A stretch of DNA of 64,000 bases, from the NCBI GenBank assembly GCA_022800815.1, contig JAAWRC010000017.1, forward strand, positions 1 to 64,000. Direction: 5' to 3'. Shown one piece after another: positions 1-10,676 of this stretch. The translations under genes and the position numbers were made by a program. This stretch comes from Lachnospiraceae bacterium (GTDB lineage: Bacteria > Bacillota > Clostridia > Lachnospirales > Lachnospiraceae). Under the pieces are notes generated by a model, which saw only the letters and a program-made list of their open reading frames with translations, ran no database searches and was not told the origin of the DNA. How positions within the stretch are numbered: the first letter of the stretch is position 1; every line of letters begins with the position of its first letter.

Positions 1-94
<94 letters not shown>

Positions 95-339
95 TTGATT
101 TGATCTTCCGGTTCTAGGATAAGCTCTAGCTCTTTTCCTATATCCCGTTTACTGTTGTTAGGTTGGTCTTCCGTCTGCTCCACTTTAGTCTCTAAAACCT
201 CTATGGCGCTTTCCGAAAGATCGGTTCTCTGAAACTTCTTTTTAAAAGAAACTTCAGGGGTTGGAATATACTGTTCAGTTGTCAAGGTTCTGTCCTGTCT
301 TCCGGCGTTTTCTTTTCTTTCGTCGGCGACAGCTTATTC

Positions 340-368
340 AATATACCACACGGAATCTGTCGTGTCAA
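340..368 (-). promoter_or_regulatory. rrn promoter: TTGACA-17 bp-TATATT with AT-rich upstream (UP-like) region
   Basis: Minus strand: AAAAAAATTTAAAAAAAGTGTTGACACGACAGATTCCGTGTGGTATATTG; -35 at 363-368, -10 at 340-345; lies ~245 bp upstream of 16S. Confidence 0.85.
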
Positions 369-508
369 CACTTTTTTTAAATTTTTTTGCCGTCGAATTT
401 TGTCTTTTTATACCCTCTCCCGATCCTCCTTCGCCGGCCGCCATTTTTGTCGAAAACGCCCAATTGATTTTCCGTGTTGGTCGGTCGAAGGAGAGCTCGG
501 GATTCAAG

Positions 509-1330
509 CTATCTGGCCCCCACCGTAATAAATGTATTATATCCCATCTGGCGAAGTCTCTGTTCCATGCGCACGGCGTTATCCAGTTTTTCGTAAGCGC
601 CCACTTTTACGCGGAAATAGCCGTCCTCCGCCTCAAGCCACGCCGGAAAACCTTCCGCCTGAAGCTGCTCCAGCATCTGGTCCGCAAAATCCCGGACACG
701 GTACGCCCCCACCTGTACCTGGTAGAGGGGCTGCCTTGCCGGTTCCGCCGTCTGGGTTTCCACATCGTCCATTCCCACCGTTTCCAGAAACCCTTCCGCT
801 ATAGCCCTTGCGATCTCATTGAACTGCCTGTCAAACTGCTCGTTGTCCTTCGGAGAGTCAATGAAACCCGCTTCCACCAGCACCGCCGGCATGGAAGTTC
901 TTCTAAGTACCACCAGATTGGGGCGCTCCGTAATTCCACGATTCTGGAAGCCCAAATCTTCCAGCTCGTCATTGATGTTTGCCGCCAGCCGTTCCGCCTC
1001 GCCGCCTTTGCTGTAGACAAGGGTCTCGATCCCCGAGGCGCCTCCGGGTGCCGCAGTCGCATTTCTATGGATGGAAATAAAATAATCGGCACCGGAATTA
1101 TTCCCCATCACCGCTTTTTCATAGGGCGTATTGTACACGTCCTCCGTTCTCGTGTAAGCCACGTCGATTCCCGCCTGCTCCAGAATCTCGCCCACTGCGA
1201 GAGCTAATGCCAGCGCATCGTCTTTTTCCTGTCTGTTCTGATAAACGGCTCCCGGATCGCGTCCTCCGTGACCTGCGTCTAAAATCACCTTGTATGGCAT
1301 AGCGTCCTCCTGCTGCCTGATATGCTTCAT
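509..1330 (-). CDS. N-acetylmuramoyl-L-alanine amidase (Amidase_3) with C-terminal SPOR-like repeat domain
   Basis: VILDAGHGGRDPGA, ISIHRNA and VLVEAGFI motifs; C-terminal YQVQVGAYR...YFRVKVGAY SPOR-type repeats. Confidence 0.93.
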   Translation of the reverse strand: MKHIRQQEDAMPYKVILDAGHGGRDPGAVYQNRQEKDDALALALAVGEILEQAGIDVAYTRTEDVYNTPYEKAVMGNNSGADYFISIHRNATAAPGGASGIETLVYSKGGEAERLAANINDELEDLGFQNRGITERPNLVVLRRTSMPAVLVEAGFIDSPKDNEQFDRQFNEIARAIAEGFLETVGMDDVETQTAEPARQPLYQVQVGAYRVRDFADQMLEQLQAEGFPAWLEAEDGYFRVKVGAYEKLDNAVRMEQRLRQMGYNTFITVGAR

Positions 1331-1442
1331 ACTATCATATGCGAAGCTGCCGGAAGCGTTCCAAATCCTCCCTCGTCGTATTGAGCAAAGACGTGTTTCA
1401 ACTAATTTGGGAAAGAAACCAAAAAATCCTGACCACTACAGC

Positions 1443-2456
1443 CTATTCCCATCTGGCAAACTTCTTATCCCCATCTTTCAAATCTTCCCTGCGGACCACC
1501 TTATTTCCTATCTTCTCGTCATAATATTCATCAATATAGACATAGTAATCGTCTATGCCCATCCCTTCCAACTGTCTTCCAATTTCCTGATGCCAAAGGC
1601 TCACAATAATAACCCTGCTATCCTTATCTGCCAAGGCAGGAAGTTCTGCGGGATTCTTTATCTCAACTCCATACAGTTCTTTTCCCCATTTGCCAGAAAA
1701 ATTGTCAAAGGCACATACCACCTGCCCCCTTAGGTTAAACCTTTCCAGCCAAATGCGCAGGGAATCAGCCGCCCCGAAGAGCAGTATTTTTTTTCCCTCT
1801 ATGCCCTCAAGCATTCCGGTATACCGCCTGATATAACCCTCGTATCCTCTCTCCGTATCAAAAAACCAACAGGAGGGACGGCTTTCCCTCACTCCGTGCG
1901 GCCACGCCCATTCTCCATAAACTTCATTCAGAATCTTCCTTGGCATAGCAGGTATCCTCATCTGCATTCCCTCGAACATTCCTGTCCCGGCAGGCTCGAA
2001 CCATGACTTCAGATAGACCGCTTCTTTCTTCTCCTTATTCAGCAGTGTAGGCGTATGGTAAGCCCCCATCCCCGGAAGCTCCGCCAAGGGGATGATATCA
2101 ATCGAAATTCCCTGATGCCCTTCCGTCTTCAAACAATCCAAAAACTCCTCCCGAAATGCCGTAGTCCCATTCTTCCGAAGTTTTGCAAATCGACAGAGCC
2201 CCAGATCCTGCGGAACCTGAAGCAGATACTTCTCCGTGTCAAACCACTCCCGGTGCTCGCACAGGTTCAGGTAATCCATCATCGGCATTGCCACATCTAT
2301 GTCATCGTCCCAGGGCAAAAAGCCCCCGTTGCGCTGTATGCCAAGCAACGTCCCCAAAAACGCATACCACTTAAGGTTATGCTCCTCGCACACATCAATG
2401 AACACTTCCAGCAGCTCCAACTCTACCTTTCTCAATCTCGAAACGTTATCTACCAT
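1443..2456 (-). CDS. LicD-family phosphotransferase with C-terminal Rossmann-like module
   Basis: LLGIQRNGGFLPWDDDIDVAM LicD/fukutin motif; C-terminal KKILLFGAADSLRIWL...AFDNFSGKWGKELYG. Confidence 0.88.
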   Translation of the reverse strand: MVDNVSRLRKVELELLEVFIDVCEEHNLKWYAFLGTLLGIQRNGGFLPWDDDIDVAMPMMDYLNLCEHREWFDTEKYLLQVPQDLGLCRFAKLRKNGTTAFREEFLDCLKTEGHQGISIDIIPLAELPGMGAYHTPTLLNKEKKEAVYLKSWFEPAGTGMFEGMQMRIPAMPRKILNEVYGEWAWPHGVRESRPSCWFFDTERGYEGYIRRYTGMLEGIEGKKILLFGAADSLRIWLERFNLRGQVVCAFDNFSGKWGKELYGVEIKNPAELPALADKDSRVIIVSLWHQEIGRQLEGMGIDDYYVYIDEYYDEKIGNKVVRREDLKDGDKKFARWE

Positions 2457-2480
2457 AGCCTCGCCCCCTCCTCACGAAAT

Positions 2481-3449
2481 CTATACCCACGCTGCCTTGT
2501 GATTTACAACCATTCTATCCCTGCCCGCACCAAACCTCGTAAAATAAATCTCTTTACTTCTACCGTCCACCTGCATGACGTCAAAGCTCTCCTGCGTCCG
2601 GTCACCAAGTCTACGGTAAGGAACCATGGCCCTCTCTGGTTTATGCTCCGTAAAATACTCGCACTTGGCACAGTTGACCGAAATAATCGGAAATTTCCCA
2701 TTCTTTAAATCATTGAACAAATGATCACAGTGATTATGTCCATTGATAAAGGCAAGTATCCTCCCCGCATACCGATCAAGCACAGTAATCAGTTTCTCTC
2801 TGTTCCGGATATTGTCTGTCCATGCCTGCAGACGCACCAATGGCGTCAGGTGGGAAAACACGATCGCTAAATAGTTCTCCGGCATCATACGAAATACCGA
2901 CTCCAGCCAATGGGTACAGTAATCCGTAAAGCCATATCGCACCGGCTCTTTTGGATCAAACGAGTCTATGAAGATGAACCTGAGTCCCTGATTCGGTATG
3001 TCCACATAATATTGCGGTCTGTCCGGATAACAAATGTCAGGATTACCGCGAAAATAATTATAATCATGATTGCCCGGAACAAGATATACATTTGGGCTGA
3101 TACTCTCCAAATCACTGATTACCTGTGCAGTTATTTTCCTTGTATCTCTTTCCGGGAGCAGGCCGTCCGTCAAGTCCCCCAGGTGGACAATCCCTGAAAT
3201 CGGACTGCGTTCCTCCAAGTTCTTCATAGCCGCCACGGTATCGTCCCAGGTGCCATGATAAGTAAAGTGAGAGTCGGCCAGCAGCAACCACGCTGGCAGG
3301 TCAGGCTTCAGCCTTCTCACGACATTATCAACCTCCGCATTCATCCAATCCGGAACGCCCTCCGACTCCCGCCACGGCTCCCAAACAGAATCCGGCGCAT
3401 AGTCGTAGGTATATATCCAACGGGAATTTTTATCCATCAATAACAACAC
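2481..3449 (-). CDS. Calcineurin-like metallophosphoesterase
   Basis: LLADSHFTYHG, HLGDLTDG, PGNHDYN, SHLTPL and INGHNHCD motifs. Confidence 0.85.
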   Translation of the reverse strand: MLLLMDKNSRWIYTYDYAPDSVWEPWRESEGVPDWMNAEVDNVVRRLKPDLPAWLLLADSHFTYHGTWDDTVAAMKNLEERSPISGIVHLGDLTDGLLPERDTRKITAQVISDLESISPNVYLVPGNHDYNYFRGNPDICYPDRPQYYVDIPNQGLRFIFIDSFDPKEPVRYGFTDYCTHWLESVFRMMPENYLAIVFSHLTPLVRLQAWTDNIRNREKLITVLDRYAGRILAFINGHNHCDHLFNDLKNGKFPIISVNCAKCEYFTEHKPERAMVPYRRLGDRTQESFDVMQVDGRSKEIYFTRFGAGRDRMVVNHKAAWV

Positions 3450-4522
3450 CTTTTCTGTTTTGTACCATTTTCTCTTCCCAGTATATCAAGAGTTCTTCTT
3501 ACCCCGGCTTTAATGTCATAGCGCATTTCCCACCCCAGTTGTTTCAACAGCTTTCCATTCAGCCTTGCCTTGACTGCAGTACTGTAGCCTGCCGCCTCCG
3601 TCTTGTCAGGCAATTCATAGATGACATTTTTTCCATTGTATTCCGCAATCAATCCCGCCAGTTCCTTCAGCCTGATATCAGATTTCTCATCGGCTATGTT
3701 ATAGGCCATCCCCTTCCTTCCGAGCAGCAGAACGCTCAAAAGGCCGCTCACGGCGTCCGACACGTAACAATACGAATAAAATTGCTCCCCATTGGACTTC
3801 AACACAACATCCTCACCGGATATTCCTTTTTTCAGAAACTGAGATAATGCTTTTGAATCCGTTGTTAGCATTGTCGGGCCATATGTCCTAGTAAGTCTCG
3901 CCACGACAGCATCCACACCTTTGCTTCGTATATATGCCTGACAAAGCGCCTCCGCACATCTTTTACTCTCCGGATACCCCGCCCGAAGCGTATTTGAATC
4001 AATATATCCGCAATACTCTTCATCAAAAAACTCTACATCCCCTCTGTTTTCTCCATAAATCTCATTTGAGGATGCCAGCAGGACCCGTTTCGTCTGGCAT
4101 GCGGCAGCTATATCTAACATATTCTGGGTTCCCACCACGTTCGTCATAATTGTTCCAATCGGATCACCTGAATATTGCAAGGGATGGGTATTGCTCGCCA
4201 AATGCAGCACATATGTAATCTTCTCGCTTTCCGGCAATCTAAGAGGTCTCTGAACATCATGGCTCAAAAACGAAAAATTACTATCCCCATAGCAATACGC
4301 AAATCTCCTCTTCGCCCTAGCCTCATCCCTTCCTATTGCAAATATCCTGCAATTCATGGCATAGGCCTGGTTCCTATACATAATCAAATCGACCAGAAAA
4401 CTTCCAATCAGGCCCGTGCTTCCGGTAATCAGGATTTCGGCATTATGAAGTTTCTCCCAAGGCAGACGAAGATCTGCCACATATTTTATATCCTCCATAT
4501 AAAGCTCATTATCCGTCAACAT
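3437..4522 (-). CDS. NAD-dependent epimerase/dehydratase (SDR)
   Basis: ITGSTGLIGS nucleotide-binding motif; YPESKRCAE active-site YxxxK. Confidence 0.88.
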   Translation of the reverse strand: MLTDNELYMEDIKYVADLRLPWEKLHNAEILITGSTGLIGSFLVDLIMYRNQAYAMNCRIFAIGRDEARAKRRFAYCYGDSNFSFLSHDVQRPLRLPESEKITYVLHLASNTHPLQYSGDPIGTIMTNVVGTQNMLDIAAACQTKRVLLASSNEIYGENRGDVEFFDEEYCGYIDSNTLRAGYPESKRCAEALCQAYIRSKGVDAVVARLTRTYGPTMLTTDSKALSQFLKKGISGEDVVLKSNGEQFYSYCYVSDAVSGLLSVLLLGRKGMAYNIADEKSDIRLKELAGLIAEYNGKNVIYELPDKTEAAGYSTAVKARLNGKLLKQLGWEMRYDIKAGVRRTLDILGRENGTKQKRCCY

Positions 4523-4543
4523 TCCCAGGACCTCCCCAAATCC

Positions 4544-5269
4544 TTACTTCAACCAGTTATCCTTCTCAGACCTTAAGTATGCCTTGAACATCTCCAGATC
4601 ATCCCTCGTTGTTAGCTTGATATTCTTATCCGACCCCGCCGCAAAATGAAGCTCCTCTCCCAGATCCACCATCATCGTGTTGGTATACGCCGAACCCGTA
4701 ATGCCAATTCCTTTATCAAGGGCTTCGTGGTATTTTTTATACAGTATCTCAAACTTGTAAGCCTGCGGTGTGGATACCCTCCGAAGCGTCTCCCGCGGAA
4801 CATATTCCTTCGTGATTTCGGGATTATCCTTGTCTACCACGAAAATCTGCTCGTTATAAGGAAGAGATGTAACAGCATTGCCATAAGCCTTGCATTTGAC
4901 AATCACATCTGTAAGCACGCTCTCATCTACAAGCGGACGAATGCCATCATGTATTATGACGATATCCTCAGGGCAAAGTTTCCCCTCAAGGCAGAAAACA
5001 CCGTTCCTGATGGATTCCTGTACGGAACCTCCTCCGTCAATCACCCATTCCAGCTTGTCAATATTAAATTGTTTTGCATAAGCCCATACGATATCCTTCC
5101 AGCCGGCCAGGCACACCACGCCAATGGAATCCACCTGCGCATGCCGCTGAAATCCTTCCAGCGTATATATCAGAATGGGCTTATCATAAACATGAATAAA
5201 CTGCTTTGGAATATCCTGACCCATCCTGTTCCCCGAGCCTCCGGCTACGATAATGGCATTTATTGACAC
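4544..5269 (-). CDS. IspD/TarI-like cytidylyltransferase
   Basis: AIIVAGGSGNRMGQDIPKQF; VIIHDGIRPLV; RVSTPQAYKFE. Glycan context favours a TarI-like polyol-phosphate role over IspD. Confidence 0.85.
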   Translation of the reverse strand: MSINAIIVAGGSGNRMGQDIPKQFIHVYDKPILIYTLEGFQRHAQVDSIGVVCLAGWKDIVWAYAKQFNIDKLEWVIDGGGSVQESIRNGVFCLEGKLCPEDIVIIHDGIRPLVDESVLTDVIVKCKAYGNAVTSLPYNEQIFVVDKDNPEITKEYVPRETLRRVSTPQAYKFEILYKKYHEALDKGIGITGSAYTNTMMVDLGEELHFAAGSDKNIKLTTRDDLEMFKAYLRSEKDNWLK

Positions 5270-5295
5270 CCTCGCCGTCCTCCTTTGTCCACCTT

Positions 5296-7572
5296 TTACA
5301 AAAGGTTCTTCTCAATCAGAGCTTTGATATTTGTCGAATTTGTACTTTTCGTATATGGAAGAAATACCAGATCCGCACCATGCTCTCTCAGATATTTCTG
5401 CGCATCCAGCCAATATGGCGCATTGATGTAGTCGCTCCCTGAAAACTGGACATCAAAATGATACATTGCGAAAGCTTCCTGCGGTCCGTTGTATTCAAGT
5501 GGAATTTCCACTACCTCGTCAACAAACCTGCAGCTCCTGACCAAATCCACTCTTTCATCAAAGGGAATAAACGGGTTTACGCCTTTCTTCTTTACAACGC
5601 CCTTGTCAGACACTACTCCGACGATCAGGTAGTCGCACATTGATTTTGCCTTCCGCAAAAGATTCAGATGCCCTACATGGTATAAATCAAACACTCCGGA
5701 AATATATCCCACGTGATATTTCTTTTTGCCATCCGCAACGTTCATTTCTGCCGTTGGCCGTCTTTTTTTAGGGTAAGGTTTTACCGGATCATAGATGCTG
5801 AATTCCGATACCCCCATATCCTCCAACTGTTTCATGACGGAAATATAATTTTTGATGCATACAAGAACCTTAAACTCCCCGGGTGAAAGCCTGTGGAGCA
5901 ATTCGGGGGACTGGATCCTGATACCATACAATTCCTCTCCCCATCGCTTTTCCTGATTGTCCACAATGGCATAAACCGGATAATCCTCACGATACATGCT
6001 CATAAACTGCTCTGCAAACCTGCCCGAACCAAAAAGGATGAGCTTCCTTGTATCACAATGATTAAAAATGTCCACAAAAAGACGGTAATAATCATCCGAA
6101 GTATAATTCATCCTCTGCCGGTTGGAATTTACGATATCCGCATTTCTACGGACCTTTTGATGATACTGCCACAATTCCCCCTCACTTCGAAGTTCCCATA
6201 AGAAGCGCCCTTCCATTTCCCGCCAATCCTGAATCCTCTGCCACAGATGATACCTCTCATAAAGGATCTCCGCCGGAAGTATTTTGTTAAGTTCACTGTT
6301 TCCAAAATACAGCGTGGTAATCACGCGGGCACGGATTGCGTTGGCGGGAAATCGCTCCTTGCGAAATTCCTGGTCAAAGAATACAAAATCTCCATTCACA
6401 TAAAAGCTGTTTAACGGCACCAAATCCAGATATCCGTATTCCAAAGTGAGTCCCAGGTCATCGTCCTCCTCCCCTCCCACGGCGACGGAAGAGGAGACGA
6501 CAAGATCCATGAAGCGATCCATCGCTTGATAAAAATCATCGAGATCTGTCCGAAGAAGATTCTTGAGATACAGTTGTCCAGTCGGTGCTTCCATATACGG
6601 CATGCGGATACTACCATCCGTACACTCCATCTCGACCGTCTTCAACCCATGCTTTCTTAAATCCTCCGAATAAGAAAGCATTCTGTTTATTCTCTCAGCC
6701 CCCTCCGGATATGCGGGTTTCTTTTCAACCGTATTGTCTTCACGTATAACGGTAAGCATCGCATTCCTGTGATTTCTCTCCATCGATGAAGTAACCTGGA
6801 GAACATCCGATAACCCCGCCCGCTCCGTGCAGCCCGCCTCCACCAGATATGCATTTGCCATGGGGTGAAACATCCCGTTAGAAAACAGCGATTGGTAAAG
6901 AGACTCCTCCTCAAGGAATACCGTTTCCGGCGAATAGTACGACGGGTACAGCCTGTTTGCCAGATCTTCATTCGGGATGTAGTCATACTTGAGCAAATGG
7001 CTGGGGTTTTCCAGGTTGGAAAGGACCGAATAAAAATTTCGCCGGAGAAACCCCTCGGATCCCAGAATCTGTTCTATTTCAAATTTTGCGTACATCCGCC
7101 CCCGGAAAACATCCTCGGATTTCATATATGCACGCCGATAATTTTCCACGCCGTCAAAATTTCGATTTGTATAGCAATCTCTGTCTCCACAGAAATATCG
7201 TATTCCAAAGCGGTTGTTAAAACCAAGCAGGCAAATGCCGTCCGGTTTCAAAAGACGCTTCCAGCAACGGAGCACGGTTTCCGGATCCTCCGCCTTTTCA
7301 ATTAAGCCAATACAAATAACGTAGTCGAACTGACCATTTCGTTCAGCGCAAAAGTCGTTTTCAACGGAACGCAAAAGGGTCGCCACGGTAACGCTCAGAT
7401 GATCTCCCACCTGATTTCCCTCATCATCGTAAACATACCCCGATTTACTCATCAAAAATTCACAGATGGCATCCCCTTCACGCCCCACATAAAGCACGTC
7501 GGCATCCTTATGAAATTTATACCACGCAATAAGTCCCTTTTGCAGTTCTTTGATCTGCGTCATATGATCCAT
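5296..7572 (-). CDS. Multidomain protein: SAM-methyltransferase-like / possible kinase-like segment / Rossmann-like module / C-terminal TagD-type cytidylyltransferase
   Basis: VLYVGREG...FDYVICIGLIEKAEDPETVLRCWKRLLKPDGICLLGFNN (MTase-like); LDLVPLNSFYVNGDFVFFDQEF; RKLILFGSGRFAEQF..VDNQEKRWGEELYG; VGYISGVFDLYHVGHLNLLRKAK and TKSTNSTNIK (CTase). Confidence 0.8.
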   Translation of the reverse strand: MDHMTQIKELQKGLIAWYKFHKDADVLYVGREGDAICEFLMSKSGYVYDDEGNQVGDHLSVTVATLLRSVENDFCAERNGQFDYVICIGLIEKAEDPETVLRCWKRLLKPDGICLLGFNNRFGIRYFCGDRDCYTNRNFDGVENYRRAYMKSEDVFRGRMYAKFEIEQILGSEGFLRRNFYSVLSNLENPSHLLKYDYIPNEDLANRLYPSYYSPETVFLEEESLYQSLFSNGMFHPMANAYLVEAGCTERAGLSDVLQVTSSMERNHRNAMLTVIREDNTVEKKPAYPEGAERINRMLSYSEDLRKHGLKTVEMECTDGSIRMPYMEAPTGQLYLKNLLRTDLDDFYQAMDRFMDLVVSSSVAVGGEEDDDLGLTLEYGYLDLVPLNSFYVNGDFVFFDQEFRKERFPANAIRARVITTLYFGNSELNKILPAEILYERYHLWQRIQDWREMEGRFLWELRSEGELWQYHQKVRRNADIVNSNRQRMNYTSDDYYRLFVDIFNHCDTRKLILFGSGRFAEQFMSMYREDYPVYAIVDNQEKRWGEELYGIRIQSPELLHRLSPGEFKVLVCIKNYISVMKQLEDMGVSEFSIYDPVKPYPKKRRPTAEMNVADGKKKYHVGYISGVFDLYHVGHLNLLRKAKSMCDYLIVGVVSDKGVVKKKGVNPFIPFDERVDLVRSCRFVDEVVEIPLEYNGPQEAFAMYHFDVQFSGSDYINAPYWLDAQKYLREHGADLVFLPYTKSTNSTNIKALIEKNLL

Positions 7573-7592
7573 AATTTATGTTCATCCCCTCA

Positions 7593-8897
7593 TCATATAA
7601 TCCAATAGAAATTATCAAACATGTCCTCACATTCCAGGAAGGAATGGATCCCCTTTTTATATAACTCCTCTTCGATTTCCCTGTGTGACCTTGAATGCCT
7701 CTTTGCTCCAATGATGAATTCACAGTTTTCTGTATGAATCTGCGGATCATAAATATTTCTGACAGGAAAAATGCCAATCATTGACGATTTCACTTCACCC
7801 TTGGTCACAATGAAACCAGCCAGTTTACTGACAATGCCAACAGAGTGTAATATACGCATCGTCCTCTGTGCCCTGTCTTCCATTCCGCATATCCATATAT
7901 GGTCTGCCTGATTCAGCCTGGACAGAATGCGATTCCGCATGTGGATTATATTTTCACAAAAAACTTCCGGAGCAGCGGAAAACCGTCTAAACCAGTCAAC
8001 CGCACTCCCGTCGGCCATTTTCTCAAGCAGATACCCATACTCCTCGTAATCCTTGGATATCACTTCCAAATAATCCATCTTTGTCTCATCAGAAATTCTC
8101 AGTAAATTTCCCGCATGGCGAAACAATTGATAATAATTGCAGTATTCCAAATCACTTCCGCTCAGGCCGTTTTCAGCCAATTTCTTTCTTACCCATCGGT
8201 ATTCCTCAAGCATTGCATATTCTTTATATTTCCCGCGTATCGACGATCCCTCATTGTCCTGCCTGTACAGGTACAGCGGCTCGTCGATCCACATGGCTCT
8301 TGAAGCATAGTACATCGTTTGTATCCAAAAACCATTGTCCTGAAAAGAAGCACCGGGAGATTCATGATGACGTATATGAAACTTGTCCAAAAATGTTTTC
8401 CTATATATTCCGCTCCAGGTATTCATAAAAAAGCGGAAAAATTTATCCCGATCATTCTCTTTTAACACAATTCCAAAATATCCATCCACTCCATAAGCAT
8501 GATGAGGAATACGGTATCCCATGGAATCCCAGCAAAAATAACATTCACCCTTTACCATGTCCAAGTCATGTTCACAGGCCAACGCATACAGTCTTTGATA
8601 CATATTGCCCAGTATGGAATCATCGCTTTCTACAATTCCAATATATTCACCTTTTGCACAGTCAATCCCGAAATTGACAGCACTCCCATACCCCCCATTA
8701 TTTCTGTGAAAAACCCTTATCCGCCCATCCATATCAGCATAGTAATCCAATATTTCAGGGCACCTGTCCGTTGCGCCATCATCGACGCAAATAATCTCAA
8801 TATCTTTTAATGTCTGGGCAAGTATGCTGTCAAGGCATTGCCTCAGGTATTTATCCACATTATAGACAGGGACAATAATGGAAACCGCTGGTCTCAT
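7593..8897 (-). CDS. Family-2 glycosyltransferase with C-terminal Rossmann-like module
   Basis: VSIIVPVYNVDKYLRQCLDSILAQTLKDIEIICVDDGATD; GIVESDD; C-terminal HIWICGMEDRAQRTM... Confidence 0.88.
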   Translation of the reverse strand: MRPAVSIIVPVYNVDKYLRQCLDSILAQTLKDIEIICVDDGATDRCPEILDYYADMDGRIRVFHRNNGGYGSAVNFGIDCAKGEYIGIVESDDSILGNMYQRLYALACEHDLDMVKGECYFCWDSMGYRIPHHAYGVDGYFGIVLKENDRDKFFRFFMNTWSGIYRKTFLDKFHIRHHESPGASFQDNGFWIQTMYYASRAMWIDEPLYLYRQDNEGSSIRGKYKEYAMLEEYRWVRKKLAENGLSGSDLEYCNYYQLFRHAGNLLRISDETKMDYLEVISKDYEEYGYLLEKMADGSAVDWFRRFSAAPEVFCENIIHMRNRILSRLNQADHIWICGMEDRAQRTMRILHSVGIVSKLAGFIVTKGEVKSSMIGIFPVRNIYDPQIHTENCEFIIGAKRHSRSHREIEEELYKKGIHSFLECEDMFDNFYWII

Positions 8898-10561
8898 TGT
8901 TTAACCTCGCAATCATTTAATATGTCAAAGTAGATCCGTTCAGAGGGAGTCCGATGATTCATACCCGCAACATGTTCACGAATGAACTGCATACGCTTAT
9001 CCTTATTCTTATCTTTCCCTTCAATTACCACTTCCTGAATAAATTCCCTTATGTCATCAAGTAAATTCACCGCATGATAATGCTGTTCAAAAACCTGTTT
9101 ACCGAACGAATTGAAATTAAGATTGCCCTCTGATGCCTGTGTGTAGATGGCGGGTTTTCCCGTAACAAGGTATTCCAATGTGAAACTACATCCGTCGAAA
9201 ATCATGGCGTCAGACGTCAAAAACAAATCCATGTATTGGCCTTCAACAAGTTGGGTATTCTCCATCTCCATCCACTTTTGATAGTATTTTTCAACCCTGT
9301 CTTTTCCCCAGGACTTCTTTACTTGTTCAAAGAGCAACGGATGCGGTTTAAAGGCAATTTGAATGTTCTTCTTAAATTCATTGGCAATTTCTATCATGTA
9401 ATCATACAAATCAAAAAAACTGGACAATGCATACGGACCTGTTTCTTTATAGATAAAATCGGTCCAGTGTGGCGCCCATATGATCCTCTTCTTTCCATCA
9501 TTGCCAGGCTTCCAACAATCCATGGGAATATATTTTTTATCAAAATAAGGATCCAGCTTTGAGGAACCCAGTGCGGCACAGTTTAAAGCGGCGTCCCCCC
9601 GGTAATGCGAAGCCAACGGTATTAAATCATTACTTGAAAGATACTCTTTCTTTGACAAATAATTAGCATACTCATTTAATTCTGATGCGTGGTCCATCAA
9701 TTGAATTCCATAATTAATCAGATAATTAAAGGAATCGGTATAGCGAAACAATTGATAATATTCATGGACATGCCCAGCCCAATTATGAGTAAAAAGCAGA
9801 ATGTCCGGTTTCAGTGTTAACGGGTCAAAAAACTCATCCGTATCTTCATCATATCCCGCTATGAAGGGAATCCCTTTCTGACGTAAAAAGCGTTTCATTT
9901 TCCCCAAAATTTCACACATAACGTCTTTGCCGCTCATCACAAAGGGAACTATGACAACACTTACCCTGAATAAACCATTTTCTTTAAACAAACGGTAAAG
10001 CGTGTCAAAAAACCATGTCTGCGACCGGCTCTCAAAAAACACGACGTTCAGCTTCTGTCCGTTTAAGAGCTTCCCTCTGATTTTTTTCATTGCCGTCTCC
10101 GCAATGCCTGAATGCATGGTATTGAGCCTGTTCTTTATTTCTGTAAAGAACGGGCATGCTGCGCTATCTGAAACTTGATAATAAATCACTCCGTCTCTTC
10201 CAACCAGCTTCTGATCTCCATAAAAATAAAATTCCTCCCAGTCAAAATAATAGGGCGTTTCACTGACAGCAAAGAGGATCCTGTCATCACCAATGCCCAT
10301 TTCGTGTAACTGGCCATACATTTCGGCGTAATGAACAGAAGCGATCAGTATATGGTTTGATTGCATCTCATACTGCAATCTTCCAGGCGAATAAACAGGC
10401 AAGCCATCCTGACATTCCACAACATCGCCAGATACTGCATTGTCTAAAAATCCGATAATATGATATTTATTCTCTATGCTTTTTCTTTTCGATTGAAAAT
10501 ATTTACCTCTGCCAAAAACAAGAACATCCATATCAATATACTCTCGCACTTCCTTTTCCAT
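8894..10561 (-). CDS. CDP-glycerol glycerophosphotransferase (TagB/TagF)-like transferase with N-terminal Rossmann-like module
   Basis: N-terminal DVLVFGRGKYFQ...GFLDNAVSGD; later RIIWAPHWTD...IAFKPHPLLFE...LFLTSDAMIFDGCSFTLEYLVTGKPAIY. Confidence 0.75.
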   Translation of the reverse strand: MEKEVREYIDMDVLVFGRGKYFQSKRKSIENKYHIIGFLDNAVSGDVVECQDGLPVYSPGRLQYEMQSNHILIASVHYAEMYGQLHEMGIGDDRILFAVSETPYYFDWEEFYFYGDQKLVGRDGVIYYQVSDSAACPFFTEIKNRLNTMHSGIAETAMKKIRGKLLNGQKLNVVFFESRSQTWFFDTLYRLFKENGLFRVSVVIVPFVMSGKDVMCEILGKMKRFLRQKGIPFIAGYDEDTDEFFDPLTLKPDILLFTHNWAGHVHEYYQLFRYTDSFNYLINYGIQLMDHASELNEYANYLSKKEYLSSNDLIPLASHYRGDAALNCAALGSSKLDPYFDKKYIPMDCWKPGNDGKKRIIWAPHWTDFIYKETGPYALSSFFDLYDYMIEIANEFKKNIQIAFKPHPLLFEQVKKSWGKDRVEKYYQKWMEMENTQLVEGQYMDLFLTSDAMIFDGCSFTLEYLVTGKPAIYTQASEGNLNFNSFGKQVFEQHYHAVNLLDDIREFIQEVVIEGKDKNKDKRMQFIREHVAGMNHRTPSERIYFDILNDCEVKQ

Positions 10562-10676
10562 AGGTATTCAAAGTATCCCTTTATTCAGCATTTCCCTCTA
10601 AGACTGCCCTACGCCAGGATTCTTTTCAGATTCCCGTCGTGATTCACTCCATCATCCGCAATTACTAAGACCGTCT

